DNA of 64,000 bases from Candidatus Chlorohelix allophototropha (GTDB lineage: Bacteria; Chloroflexota; Chloroflexia; Chloroheliales; Chloroheliaceae): positions 186,001 to 250,000 of the forward strand of contig NZ_CP128399.1 of NCBI RefSeq assembly GCF_030389965.1. The letters run 5' to 3'. Shown here in pieces: positions 8,877 through 17,709 of this stretch. The notes beneath the pieces are model-generated. The model was not told the origin of the DNA and ran no database searches. It saw nothing but the letters and a program-made list of their open reading frames with translations. The first letter of the stretch is position 1; the number at the start of each line of letters is the position of its first letter. Both the position numbers and the translations under genes were made by a program.

Positions 8877-11843
8877 ATGTCCATTGTGGAAATAGGGGAT
8901 ACAAAATCGCAGCCGGGAAACCCGCAGCAAGAACACGTTCTGGTGGTCGTAACCCATACTCACTGGGATAGAGAATGGTATCTGCCCTTTCAGAATTACC
9001 GTTTCAAATTGGTACGCTTGATAGATAAACTTCTGAATATTCTTGATACCAGCCCTGACTTCAAATATTTTATGCTTGACGGTCAAACCATTGTGCTGGA
9101 CGATTATCTTGAAGTGTGCCCTGAGCGCGAAGCCGATTTGAAGCGGCATATTGAAAGCGGACGTTTGCTGATAGGTCCTTGGTATATCCTACCTGACCAG
9201 TTTTTAATAAGCGGCGAAGCCCACATACAAAATATGCTGCGCGGTTTGAAAGCCTGCCGGAAGTATGGCGCATCTATGCAGGTGGGCTATATACCCGATT
9301 CTTTCGGGCAAATCAGCCAGATGCCCCAAATCTTGCGCGGTTTTGGCATTGATACCGCTGTTTTCTGGCGAGGGGTTGGTCCTGAAATTACCCAAATAGA
9401 ATTTCTATGGGAAGCACCCGATGGTAGTATTGTAAATTCGGCTCATTTGCCCGGTAGCGCCAATATCGGCGGCTATAGCACCGCTCTAGCTTTTAATACC
9501 GGGGTTGCATCGGCGGTTGCGCAGTTGGGAGCGGTTGAGAATTTTTTGATAAAACGTTCTACCAGTGGTGTTACTCTTTTAATGAACGGCGATGACCACG
9601 CAGAGCCTACGGCTGATCTGCCCGAAATTCTTAAAAAAGTAGCGGAAATAATGCGAGAAAAGGGTAAAAATTACCGCTTTGTACACGGCACACTGCCCCA
9701 ATTTCTGGAAATGGTGCGACAGAGCGGCGCGTGGGAAAATCCCAATGTTCCGCGACATCGTGGCGAGTTCCGCAACCCCAAATTAGCGCACCTGTTACCG
9801 GGAGTTACTTCGGCGCGTATGTGGATAAAACAGTGGAATCATCGGGTCGAGGGCTTGCTAGAACGCGAAGCGGGTTTGGCGTTAGCGTGGTTCAGAGCTT
9901 TGCCAAATGCTAAATCTACTTATGACCCTGCTTCCTTGCAAGGGCTTTATGATACTGCTTGGAAATACCTGTTGCAAAATGACCCGCACGATAGCATCTG
10001 TGGTTGCAGTGTCGATCAGGTTCATGAAGAAATGAAGACCCGCTATGCTTGGGCGGAGCAAATTTCTATCGATTTGCGCGATGAGGGTTTCCGTTCTATC
10101 GCAAATCTGGTCGATACTGCGGCGATTTCAAACGAGGAGAAAATCCAACCGATAGTGGTATTCAATCCCATTCCCTTGAAACGCACCGATACTACCACGC
10201 TTACCGTTTCGGTAAATCCCGATTTCGATGATTTTGTAATCACCGATGCTGAAGGGGCTATCTACCCGCACCTAATTACCCGCCGCGAACGTGAAGTCTT
10301 ATTCAGTATGGATATCCCGGCATTTGCGCTGATGGGCATGAAGAGCCATGCAGATGATGACGGTCGGGTGATGGGTTATAGCATGGTCGATATCAAATTT
10401 GATCGGCAGCTATCTAACAAAGAGATTGTGACGGTAGAGGTTACGGCAGTATATAACAGCGCTGCGCCTACCAATCCTGCTTTGATGAGTTATGCTCTTA
10501 GCGAAGCTCAGAAGTATATGGATGATGGGGTTCAAACCTTTAAGATGACCGCTTATCGGCAAAGTTCGCTCGCCTTGCAGTTTTTGTCGCGTGATGTGCC
10601 GCCTACTGGTTACAAAACTTTTGCCTTACGCGCCAGACACGAAAATGAGCCTGTTTTCAAGCAAGAAGTAAAGAATGCACCGGAGACAATCGAAAACGAG
10701 TTTTATACTATAGATGTTGAGGCTAAGACCGGGCTTCTCACTATAGTAGATAAAGAAACCGGGGCTGTTTACTCGCAAATAAATCGTTTCAGGGATGTGG
10801 CAGATGCGGGGGATGAGTATAATTTTTCACCCATACCGCAGGATAAAGGAATCGAGAGCTACTTTGACGCTCCCCAGATTTTCGTGCGTCTTTCCGAACT
10901 GGAGCAATCCATCGAGGTGAATACTGCGCTGGAGTTGCCTTATAGCCTCAAAGCAGATCGGCAATCTCGTAGCGAAGAGATGACTCTGTGTTCCCTTACC
11001 ACCGTTGTGACGCTTACTCCCGGTTCGCGCCGAATTGATTTCGAAACCGCTTTCCACAACAAGGTGGAAGACCACCGTTTACAGGTGCTTTTCCCTGCGC
11101 CTTTTGCAGCAACCGAAAGCAAAGCGGAAGGTATTTTTGATGTTATTACCCGCCCGGTGGGTGTGCCTCGTTTCGATAGCAAGTGGCTTGAAGACCCTAT
11201 GCCACAAGCGCCTCAGAAAACCTTTGTGTCAATAAATGATGCAGAGTCTAAGCTAGGCTTAACTGTTATTAACCGAGGTTTGCCGGAACACGAAATAGTG
11301 AAATTACCTGATGGCAACAGCGCCATTGCGATTACACTTTTGCGTTCGGTGGGTTGGCTCAGTCGTGACGACCTCAAAACTCGGCGCGGTCATGCCGGAC
11401 CCGGTATGCCAACACCCGGCGCACAATGTCAGGGACGGCACTATTTCCACTATGCTCTTATGCCTCATAAGGGCGAATGGCTGGTTTCAGGCGCACAGCA
11501 GCAAGCACACGCCTTTAACCATCCTATGATTGGCGTGATGGCAGCGAAACAAGTGGGAGAGTTGCCAATTTCCCAGAGTTTCGTGGAAATTCAGCCGCGC
11601 GTGATGGCTCTCAGCACTATTAAAGGCAGTGATGACGGGGCAGCAGTTATTGTACGGCTCTGGAATCCGAGCGATAGAGATATTCCGATTTGCAAGGTAC
11701 GTTTCTTCCGGCAATTCTCTAGTGTCAGTCTGGTCAATTTAGAGGAAAACGAAACGGTGGAGGTCTTGCAGCAGGAAACAGACGGCAGTTACAATTTCTC
11801 GGCTTACGCCCACAAGATTCTAACCTTGCGCCTCGACTTCTAA
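8877..11843 (+). CDS. Glycoside hydrolase family 38 alpha-mannosidase
   Basis: A 988-residue retaining alpha-mannosidase of family GH38. By alignment of motifs to the family, the zinc and catalytic residues are H29 and D31 (HTHWDREW), the nucleophile D141 (GYIPDSFG) and H371 (NDPHDSICGC), all present. A central three-helix region and long C-terminal beta domains follow, and the length is typical. There is no signal peptide, so it is probably cytoplasmic and acts on imported or turned-over mannosides. The ATG at 8877 is preferred because the alternative at 8838 sits almost on the predicted transcription start and adds 13 atypical residues. It ends before a strong convergent hairpin. Confidence 0.95.
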   Translation: MSIVEIGDTKSQPGNPQQEHVLVVVTHTHWDREWYLPFQNYRFKLVRLIDKLLNILDTSPDFKYFMLDGQTIVLDDYLEVCPEREADLKRHIESGRLLIGPWYILPDQFLISGEAHIQNMLRGLKACRKYGASMQVGYIPDSFGQISQMPQILRGFGIDTAVFWRGVGPEITQIEFLWEAPDGSIVNSAHLPGSANIGGYSTALAFNTGVASAVAQLGAVENFLIKRSTSGVTLLMNGDDHAEPTADLPEILKKVAEIMREKGKNYRFVHGTLPQFLEMVRQSGAWENPNVPRHRGEFRNPKLAHLLPGVTSARMWIKQWNHRVEGLLEREAGLALAWFRALPNAKSTYDPASLQGLYDTAWKYLLQNDPHDSICGCSVDQVHEEMKTRYAWAEQISIDLRDEGFRSIANLVDTAAISNEEKIQPIVVFNPIPLKRTDTTTLTVSVNPDFDDFVITDAEGAIYPHLITRREREVLFSMDIPAFALMGMKSHADDDGRVMGYSMVDIKFDRQLSNKEIVTVEVTAVYNSAAPTNPALMSYALSEAQKYMDDGVQTFKMTAYRQSSLALQFLSRDVPPTGYKTFALRARHENEPVFKQEVKNAPETIENEFYTIDVEAKTGLLTIVDKETGAVYSQINRFRDVADAGDEYNFSPIPQDKGIESYFDAPQIFVRLSELEQSIEVNTALELPYSLKADRQSRSEEMTLCSLTTVVTLTPGSRRIDFETAFHNKVEDHRLQVLFPAPFAATESKAEGIFDVITRPVGVPRFDSKWLEDPMPQAPQKTFVSINDAESKLGLTVINRGLPEHEIVKLPDGNSAIAITLLRSVGWLSRDDLKTRRGHAGPGMPTPGAQCQGRHYFHYALMPHKGEWLVSGAQQQAHAFNHPMIGVMAAKQVGELPISQSFVEIQPRVMALSTIKGSDDGAAVIVRLWNPSDRDIPICKVRFFRQFSSVSLVNLEENETVEVLQQETDGSYNFSAYAHKILTLRLDF

Positions 11844-11850
11844 ATCTTCT

Positions 11851-11883
11851 GGCTCTCTTCTTTCTTTGTGAAAGGAGAGAGCC
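11851..11883. terminator. Bidirectional hairpin between convergent genes
   Basis: A 14-bp stem (11851-11864 with 11870-11883, one G-T pair) closes a 5-base loop. It lies between the alpha-mannosidase stop and the stop of the minus-strand GT39-like gene. There is no long T-run on either side. Confidence 0.6.
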
Positions 11884-11889
11884 ATTCAC

Positions 11890-14094
11890 TTATTTAAGGG
11901 TGGCAGATTCGACCATCACGCCTAGTTCGCGGCGGCTGTTCGAGCCGGGTACGAAGGTATCCGCCCCTAACCCGATGATAATGTCCCCGCTCAAGTTTGA
12001 GGGTAGTTTCAGGTTGTAGGTTTCCCAATTGCGGGAAGTTTGCACCTTGCCTAGCAATTGCCCGTTAGCATAAACTTCAACCAGCGGTGGCGTAAGGCTG
12101 TCAGGACGGAAACCGCGCAGTCGCAAATTCACCTCAGCGAGGTGTTGCGTACCAGCGTTGGGGAATTTGAGCCGCGCAAGCTCTTGCCCGCTATCCCCAC
12201 GCCCTGAAGTCCAGCGATACAATTTGCCCGTTTGGGCATCTTTTTCGTAGGTTTGGAAGCCGTAAGTGTAACCCCAATCAAACTCACCGATAGCAAGCGT
12301 GTTGTCGGGTAGTGGGGCAGTCGGCAATTTTTCCCATGCCCACTCGTCTGCCTGTTGGTCAAGTCCCACTTGACGGGTATTAAACTCGCCGCGCGCGTAA
12401 GCTTTATTGCCCTGTAGCAGATATATATAGCCCAGTGCGATATGGCTTTGCGAAATATCCTGCGAAGTACGCCCTATTCGCCCTATAGCGTCATCAAACC
12501 GCCCTAATGCCGCCTCGGTCAATCCGATACCGATTTGTGTGGCTGGTACGCTCTGGTCGGCTTTGGCATAAGCGTCAAGCGCTTCCTGATATTTACCTTC
12601 AAGTCGCAAGCGGTCGCCTTCCTGCGCGTTTTGCTGCTCATTCCACCGTTCTATCCCTCTGGCAGTACCCCATTGGTTATCAAGTCCGGTGAGGTAGGCG
12701 ATAGGCCCGTAAGAAGGCAACACCGCCGCTAGAAAGAGTACAGGTAAAACCAATCCCGCCGCATAGCGCAAAAACTGGCTGTTTCGCAAAGGACGTTTGA
12801 ACCACGCCAACACTTCGCGCCAGTTTGCCAGCGTATAGGCAGCATACAGCAACAGGAAGAAGTAAACCGACACCCGGAAGCGCGTTACTGCGAAAAAGGC
12901 GAAAGCCAGAATCATGTTCTGCGCCGTCCAGATTACCACGAAACTACGGACTGCTCGGCTAGAGGAAGGCGCAGTCACCAATCCTAGCATCGCCAGCGCC
13001 CCTGCCACCACATATAGCAGGTCGTTAAGGGTTGCATCCAGCAGCAGCCATGGCGGGTTTATCTGACCTAGCGAATACCCGGCAGACAGTCGTTCATCTG
13101 CACCAAAGTTAATTTGCCAGAAATCCAGCGCTTCTTTGAAACCCTTATCAAAAATGAAGGAGGCGGGGTCTTTGAAAAAGATTTCCAGCCCTTTTTGGTA
13201 ACCAACCGAATCGCGCTCAGCCATATTCTTGACCGCTTCGAGGGTTTGAGAAACCAGCGCCCCATTCCTGCCCTTCATTGCTCCGAGGAAGAAATTATAA
13301 CCCCCAGTATTGTCAATGAAAGGACGACCGTAAACGCTTGCATTGCGCAATGCCCAGGGTGATACGGTAATGGCAAAGATTATCAGCATTACCACAAACG
13401 CGCCTATAGCGGGCTTCCACTTGCGTCCTGTGCCAATCCAAAACCATATCGCCAGAAAAGGCACGAAGCTTAGCACTTGCCCGCGTGTTAGGGCGGAAAG
13501 ACCTAGAAAGAAACTGCCCCCAACCAGCGTTAGCCACTCTTTGCGGTTTTCCGGTAGCCATTTATTGCGGGAATCGGTTTTTGAGGAGGCGAAGAACTCG
13601 GCAAAAAAGCAAACAGTCAACAGAAATAGCAGTATAAAGAGCGTTTCGGATAGCAGCAGATAGGGAAAAACCACAAAGGGCCACGCAACTGAAGCCAGCA
13701 GCGCTGCCACTAACCCGGTGCGCCTTCCATAAAGCCGCTTACCCAGCCAATACAGCAGATAGACCGAAGCAAGGCTCAGACAAATTTGGACTAGCCGGAT
13801 GATTATCAGGTCATGACCGAAGAATTTGAAAAAACCCGCCAGCATGAGAATAAAAAGCGGCGGGCGTACCCATGTTGCGCCATCGTAAAACTGCCATCCG
13901 CGCCCATCCGCCAGTATTGAGCTAATCTGGTAATATTCAGCTTCATCAATAACAAAATAGCGGTGCGTTGCAATCAGCCAGACCAGCAACCTCAGCGCCA
14001 AACCTGCGCCGAGAATTGCCAGCAACACCCAATCAGGGCGGAATCTTGACTGCTTTTTAAGGGCGGTAGTTAGCCCTTGTTGGGAGGTTCTCAC
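11890..14094 (-). CDS. GT39/ArnT-like membrane glycosyltransferase with C-terminal TPR and beta domain
   Basis: A 734-residue GT-C protein. About ten hydrophobic helices occupy residues 22-465, and the first extracytoplasmic loop carries the acidic motif DEAEYY (about 51-56) expected of polyprenyl-phosphate-sugar-dependent GT39/GT83 enzymes. After the membrane part come two or three TPR-like repeats (about 490-590), then a beta-rich segment (about 600-730) ending in LPSNLSGDIIIGLG that looks like a jelly-roll carbohydrate-binding domain. It probably transfers a sugar from a lipid carrier to a protein or glycan outside the cell. The GTG start at 14094 overlaps the dehydrogenase stop by four bases (GTGA), implying translational coupling. 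Confidence 0.85.
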   Translation of the reverse strand: MRTSQQGLTTALKKQSRFRPDWVLLAILGAGLALRLLVWLIATHRYFVIDEAEYYQISSILADGRGWQFYDGATWVRPPLFILMLAGFFKFFGHDLIIIRLVQICLSLASVYLLYWLGKRLYGRRTGLVAALLASVAWPFVVFPYLLLSETLFILLFLLTVCFFAEFFASSKTDSRNKWLPENRKEWLTLVGGSFFLGLSALTRGQVLSFVPFLAIWFWIGTGRKWKPAIGAFVVMLIIFAITVSPWALRNASVYGRPFIDNTGGYNFFLGAMKGRNGALVSQTLEAVKNMAERDSVGYQKGLEIFFKDPASFIFDKGFKEALDFWQINFGADERLSAGYSLGQINPPWLLLDATLNDLLYVVAGALAMLGLVTAPSSSRAVRSFVVIWTAQNMILAFAFFAVTRFRVSVYFFLLLYAAYTLANWREVLAWFKRPLRNSQFLRYAAGLVLPVLFLAAVLPSYGPIAYLTGLDNQWGTARGIERWNEQQNAQEGDRLRLEGKYQEALDAYAKADQSVPATQIGIGLTEAALGRFDDAIGRIGRTSQDISQSHIALGYIYLLQGNKAYARGEFNTRQVGLDQQADEWAWEKLPTAPLPDNTLAIGEFDWGYTYGFQTYEKDAQTGKLYRWTSGRGDSGQELARLKFPNAGTQHLAEVNLRLRGFRPDSLTPPLVEVYANGQLLGKVQTSRNWETYNLKLPSNLSGDIIIGLGADTFVPGSNSRRELGVMVESATLK

Positions 14095-15398
14095 AATAAA
14101 ACTATCTTATCCCGATTCTCGCCCACTTTCGCGGTGGCGTTGCGTGTATCTACCACTACTTTGGCTTCGCGTACAATCGCTTCGTAATCAAAGGCGCTAT
14201 GATCGGTGATAATCAATACACAATCTGCTTCATTCAGCGTTTGTTGCTCAAGCTTGACCGATTGATAGGTGACATGCCCTTCCTGCAACTCCGGCACATG
14301 CGGGTCGTGATAGGTTATGTGCGCCCCATCTTTCTCCAATAAGGAAATAATCTTAATGGCAGGAGACTCGCGGAAATCGCTTACGTCCTTCTTGTAGGCT
14401 ACACCCAACACCAGAATTTTTGCGCCATGCAAACCCTTGTCGCTGCGATTCAGGGCGCGTATCGTCAGTTCACGCACATGATAGGGCATTTGCAGGTTGA
14501 TTTCGCCTGCCAACTCGATAAAGCGAGTGTGGAAATCATACTCACGCGCTTTCCAAGTGAGGTAGAAAGGGTCAATCGGGATACAATGTCCACCCACGCC
14601 CGGTCCCGGCGCAAATTGCATGATACCGTAAGGCTTGGTGTTGGCAGCGCGTACCACTTCCCACACGTCCAGACCCATTCGATCGCAGAGCAGCGCCATT
14701 TCGTTTACCAGCGCCACGTTTACCACTCGGAAGACGTTCTCGAATATCTTGGTCATTTCGGCAATGCTAGGCGAGGATACAGGCACAACTTTTTCCACTA
14801 CATTAGCGTAAAGCGCAACTGCCAGTTCGCGGCATTGTGGGGTAACCCCGCCTACCACTTTGGGAGTATTTTCAAAACGCCAGCCCTTGCTCCCAACCGC
14901 TCCGGGGTCGATGCGTTCCGGTGAAAATGCGAGATAAAAATCCTCGCCTACCTTCATGCCTCTGGATTCCAGTACAGGTTGGATAATTTCCTGAGTAGTG
15001 CCGGGATAGGTGGTGCTTTCTAGCACAATCAGTTGTCCACGTTGCAGGTTAGCTGCTATGTCTTTGGTGGCGGCTTTGATGGCAGTTAGGTCAGGGTCTT
15101 GCGTTTTATTAAGAGGGGTAGGCACACAAATGATAATCGCGTCTTGTGCTGCCAACACGCTGGGGTCAAAGCTGGCTTTGAAACTGCCGTTAGCCAAAAT
15201 CGGCAAGAGCCTCTCACTCTGGATGTCATCTATATAGCTTTCGCCCCGGTTGAGCATTTTAACCCTCGCCTGAGTAACATCCAGCCCGGTCACCCGAAAT
15301 CCGGCTTCGGCATAAGCTACACCTACCGGCAAGCCCACATATCCCAAACCAACTATTCCAACCTTAGCCTGTTTATTGTTGATTTTGTCAATTAGCAT
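14091..15398 (-). CDS. Nucleotide-sugar dehydrogenase, UDP-N-acetylhexosamine 6-dehydrogenase type
   Basis: The 435-residue enzyme converts a UDP-HexNAc to the uronic acid by two NAD-dependent oxidations. The NAD-binding motif is VGIVGLGYVGLPVG (13-26), and the catalytic cysteine is C272 in GPGVGGHCIPIDP. The RGESYIDDI segment (51-59) and the PYGIMQF stretch point to the WbpA/WecC branch rather than UDP-glucose dehydrogenase; the exact substrate cannot be told apart from sequence alone. The start at 15398 has GAGGA 11 bases upstream; a longer frame from 15440 would overlap the upstream gene by 53 bases. It overlaps both neighbours by a few bases, so the GT4-dehydrogenase-GT39 genes form one surface-polysaccharide operon. 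Confidence 0.92.
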   Translation of the reverse strand: MLIDKINNKQAKVGIVGLGYVGLPVGVAYAEAGFRVTGLDVTQARVKMLNRGESYIDDIQSERLLPILANGSFKASFDPSVLAAQDAIIICVPTPLNKTQDPDLTAIKAATKDIAANLQRGQLIVLESTTYPGTTQEIIQPVLESRGMKVGEDFYLAFSPERIDPGAVGSKGWRFENTPKVVGGVTPQCRELAVALYANVVEKVVPVSSPSIAEMTKIFENVFRVVNVALVNEMALLCDRMGLDVWEVVRAANTKPYGIMQFAPGPGVGGHCIPIDPFYLTWKAREYDFHTRFIELAGEINLQMPYHVRELTIRALNRSDKGLHGAKILVLGVAYKKDVSDFRESPAIKIISLLEKDGAHITYHDPHVPELQEGHVTYQSVKLEQQTLNEADCVLIITDHSAFDYEAIVREAKVVVDTRNATAKVGENRDKIVLL

Positions 15399-16626
15399 TT
15401 GATTTTGCGTCCTCAAAAACTTTCTGATAACGGCGTGCAATTTCAGTCCAGTTCAATTCGCGCTCAACTCGCGCTCGCCCCGCCGCAGCAAATTTTTTTC
15501 GTTTCTCACTATCCGAAAGAAGCAGACAGATTGCTTCTGCCAGCGCGGCTGAGTCACGCTGTGCTACCAATAATCCGTTTACCTCATCCTCAACTGCCAG
15601 CGATACTCCCCCAATATTTGAGGCGATTACCGGCACTCCTGTTGCCAGCGCCTCCATTAATGTATTGGGCAAGCCGTCCACATTGCCACTCTTATCCACA
15701 ATACTTGGCAATAAAAAGAGGTCACACCCTGCCAGATACTCCGGTACTTTATCGTGTTGGATCGCTCCTGTGAAAGTCACTTGGTTTTTTACGCATGCTG
15801 CCCGCGCTTGTTCTTCCAGTTCAGCGTGCAAATCACCTTGTCCGGCAATTATCAGCCGTGCTCTGGGAAATTTTAGTAAAACCTGCGGTAATGCTTTGAT
15901 GGCGTATTCAAAGCCTTTTTTGTAAACTAATCGCCCGATACAAAACAAGATTTGCTCATCTTCACCGAAACCCAATTTCCGGCGCAATTCAGGGCGTGGC
16001 ATTGCAGGCGCACGAAATACCGAAGGGTCTGCTCCGTAGGGTATTACTACCGCTCTGTGCGGTTGCAGAGGTGCGCCTAGCTTTTGCGCTCTTTGCATAA
16101 GGTCGGGGCTAGAGGCAGTGACCGCTGCCGCCCGTTTAAAAGCCCAACGCGCTACCCATCCTACCGGCTTAAGTCGTTCCGCTACATATACATCCGAACC
16201 GTGCATGCTGATTACCACCGGGATTTTACGGAGCATGCCGATTAATACGGCAACCGGGGCGTTTGGTATAACCCAATGAGCTTGAATCATAGCAAAGCGT
16301 TCACAGCGTGTCAATTTCCACATATGCCAGAAACTACTCAACAGCACAAATGGTAAGAGCAGATAAATCAGCGGTCGAATCCTGACATCACCCTCAAGTG
16401 AGGCGGCATAGCCCCATATATTCCATTTTTTGAAGGGGCTATAGTGAAAATTAAATAGTTTTACACCATTTTCGACAGGCTGACGGTGCAAGTCGGGATG
16501 ATAGGGCATCAGCACAGTCACTTTGTGTCCCAGTTTTTGTGTGTTCTGGGCTATTTCCTCGATAAATGGCGCAGTGACATCCCCCGGATATTTAGGGTAG
16601 GAGGAGGTCAGCATCAGAATTTTCAA
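15388..16626 (-). CDS. GT4-family glycosyltransferase
   Basis: A 412-residue GT-B fold retaining glycosyltransferase. The N-terminal acceptor domain begins ILMLTSSYPKYPGDVTAPF. The C-terminal donor domain has IGRLVYKKGFEYAIKAL, a P-EYLAGCDLFLLPSI loop and the EX7E-type region (NTLMEALATGVPVIAS-IGG), all characteristic of GT4. The start is a TTG at 16626 behind AAAGGAG, with a somewhat long 12-base spacing; an ATG four codons later has no such site. It is the first gene of the minus-strand polysaccharide operon and is probably cytoplasmic, adding a sugar to a lipid-linked intermediate. Confidence 0.93.
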   Translation of the reverse strand: MKILMLTSSYPKYPGDVTAPFIEEIAQNTQKLGHKVTVLMPYHPDLHRQPVENGVKLFNFHYSPFKKWNIWGYAASLEGDVRIRPLIYLLLPFVLLSSFWHMWKLTRCERFAMIQAHWVIPNAPVAVLIGMLRKIPVVISMHGSDVYVAERLKPVGWVARWAFKRAAAVTASSPDLMQRAQKLGAPLQPHRAVVIPYGADPSVFRAPAMPRPELRRKLGFGEDEQILFCIGRLVYKKGFEYAIKALPQVLLKFPRARLIIAGQGDLHAELEEQARAACVKNQVTFTGAIQHDKVPEYLAGCDLFLLPSIVDKSGNVDGLPNTLMEALATGVPVIASNIGGVSLAVEDEVNGLLVAQRDSAALAEAICLLLSDSEKRKKFAAAGRARVERELNWTEIARRYQKVFEDAKSNAN

Positions 16627-16885
16627 GTCCGCAAATGGCTCCTTTGTTACAAAATTCTCAAGTATCGGGAATTATAACCCTTACGGCGAGATTTTGCATG
16701 CGGGTAAAATCCAATTCTTTTTGCTAAGCGCAACTTCTAATTAATTGCTTAACTTCACACTAAAGTTGTGACGCATTTTATAATTATTCAGCTACTCGGA
16801 CTGGTATAGTCATAGCAGTTAACTAATACTTATTACTCTCTATTTTTATTTATTTTCCTCGTTAGTACCCAGAGGAGCGTACAAC

Positions 16886-17623
16886 ATGACTAACCAAACC
16901 GGACAAATCACCAAGCCGCAAATCATCCAATCTATAAATAATACACGGCAACTGCCGAGCTATAATTACCCACAGCTAAACCAGCCTAATTATTATTATG
17001 CGCAGCAATATCATCGACATCCACAGGCATATAATTACCTACCTTACCAATCTGTACACTCGATGCTGGTACGACGTATGAAAAAGCCTTCGATTAATTA
17101 CTTTTACCTTGCGGTCGCGGTTGGCGGTAGCTTGGTTACAATTTGCCCGTTCCTGCCCTGGATTGATTTCTTCATGTCTAAAGGGGTTTCAAGCGCAAAT
17201 GGGTTAGGTATGTTCAGCAATATGAGCGGTACTGCCCCGGACTTTGGCGCAATTCACGGCATACCTGTTTTAATTGCCGGGTTGGTAGTAATGTCTTTGG
17301 GTTTTGGTGGGTTGATGGTTAGTAAGAAAGGCTATTCTGGACTGCTTATCGGTGCAAGTGTTTTCAATACCAGTACGATGCTTTACAAAATGGTTGATAT
17401 TACCGGATTGGTGGAAAAAGGTAGTTATCAGGGTATTCCGGTGAAGATGGATTTTGGGTTGTATATGGGCGTAGTTGGGTCGATGATAACGTTGGTGGCA
17501 AGCGTGTTGGCGATGGCTTACTGCATCTCTCGCTCTAAAAAGAGCATTGGCGAGGATATGAAGGAAGTAGCTGAGGGAATCGGTGAAGGCTTCAAACTTA
17601 TGGGCGGGCTTGGCGGTAAATAA
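16886..17623 (+). CDS. Uncharacterised membrane protein with Gln/Tyr/Pro-rich N-terminus
   Basis: The 245 residues start at an ATG with GAGGAG about 8 bases upstream. Residues 1-70 are rich in Asn, Gln, Tyr and Pro and look disordered. Four hydrophobic helices follow (about 73-95, 113-140, 147-165 and 190-215), then a short charged tail with a Lys/Arg patch and a Gly-rich end. The pattern resembles small bacterial membrane proteins with a disordered cytoplasmic head; I do not recognise a family. A TATAAT lies at 16779-16784 about 100 bases upstream. It stands alone and ends at a strong bidirectional terminator. Confidence 0.8.
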   Translation: MTNQTGQITKPQIIQSINNTRQLPSYNYPQLNQPNYYYAQQYHRHPQAYNYLPYQSVHSMLVRRMKKPSINYFYLAVAVGGSLVTICPFLPWIDFFMSKGVSSANGLGMFSNMSGTAPDFGAIHGIPVLIAGLVVMSLGFGGLMVSKKGYSGLLIGASVFNTSTMLYKMVDITGLVEKGSYQGIPVKMDFGLYMGVVGSMITLVASVLAMAYCISRSKKSIGEDMKEVAEGIGEGFKLMGGLGGK

Positions 17624-17653
17624 AAACTCTTGGGGGTAGTAAGTAGGGTGTAA

Positions 17654-17685
17654 AAAAAGGGCGAGGAAAAACCCCCGCTCTTTTT
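17654..17685. terminator. Bidirectional intrinsic terminator
   Basis: A stem pairs 17654-17666 with 17672-17685 (one mismatch, one G-T) around a loop of As. T-runs follow on both strands, so it can serve both the membrane-protein gene and the minus-strand EF-G-like gene. Confidence 0.85.
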
Positions 17686-17709
17686 CTTTACTCTTAAAAG
17701 GGTTTATAA

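Noticed and set aside
14427-14924. 165-codon open frame on the plus strand opposite the nucleotide-sugar dehydrogenase
   Set aside because: The dehydrogenase frame has full family motifs across this range. The opposite frame is rich in His and Arg and has no ribosome site.
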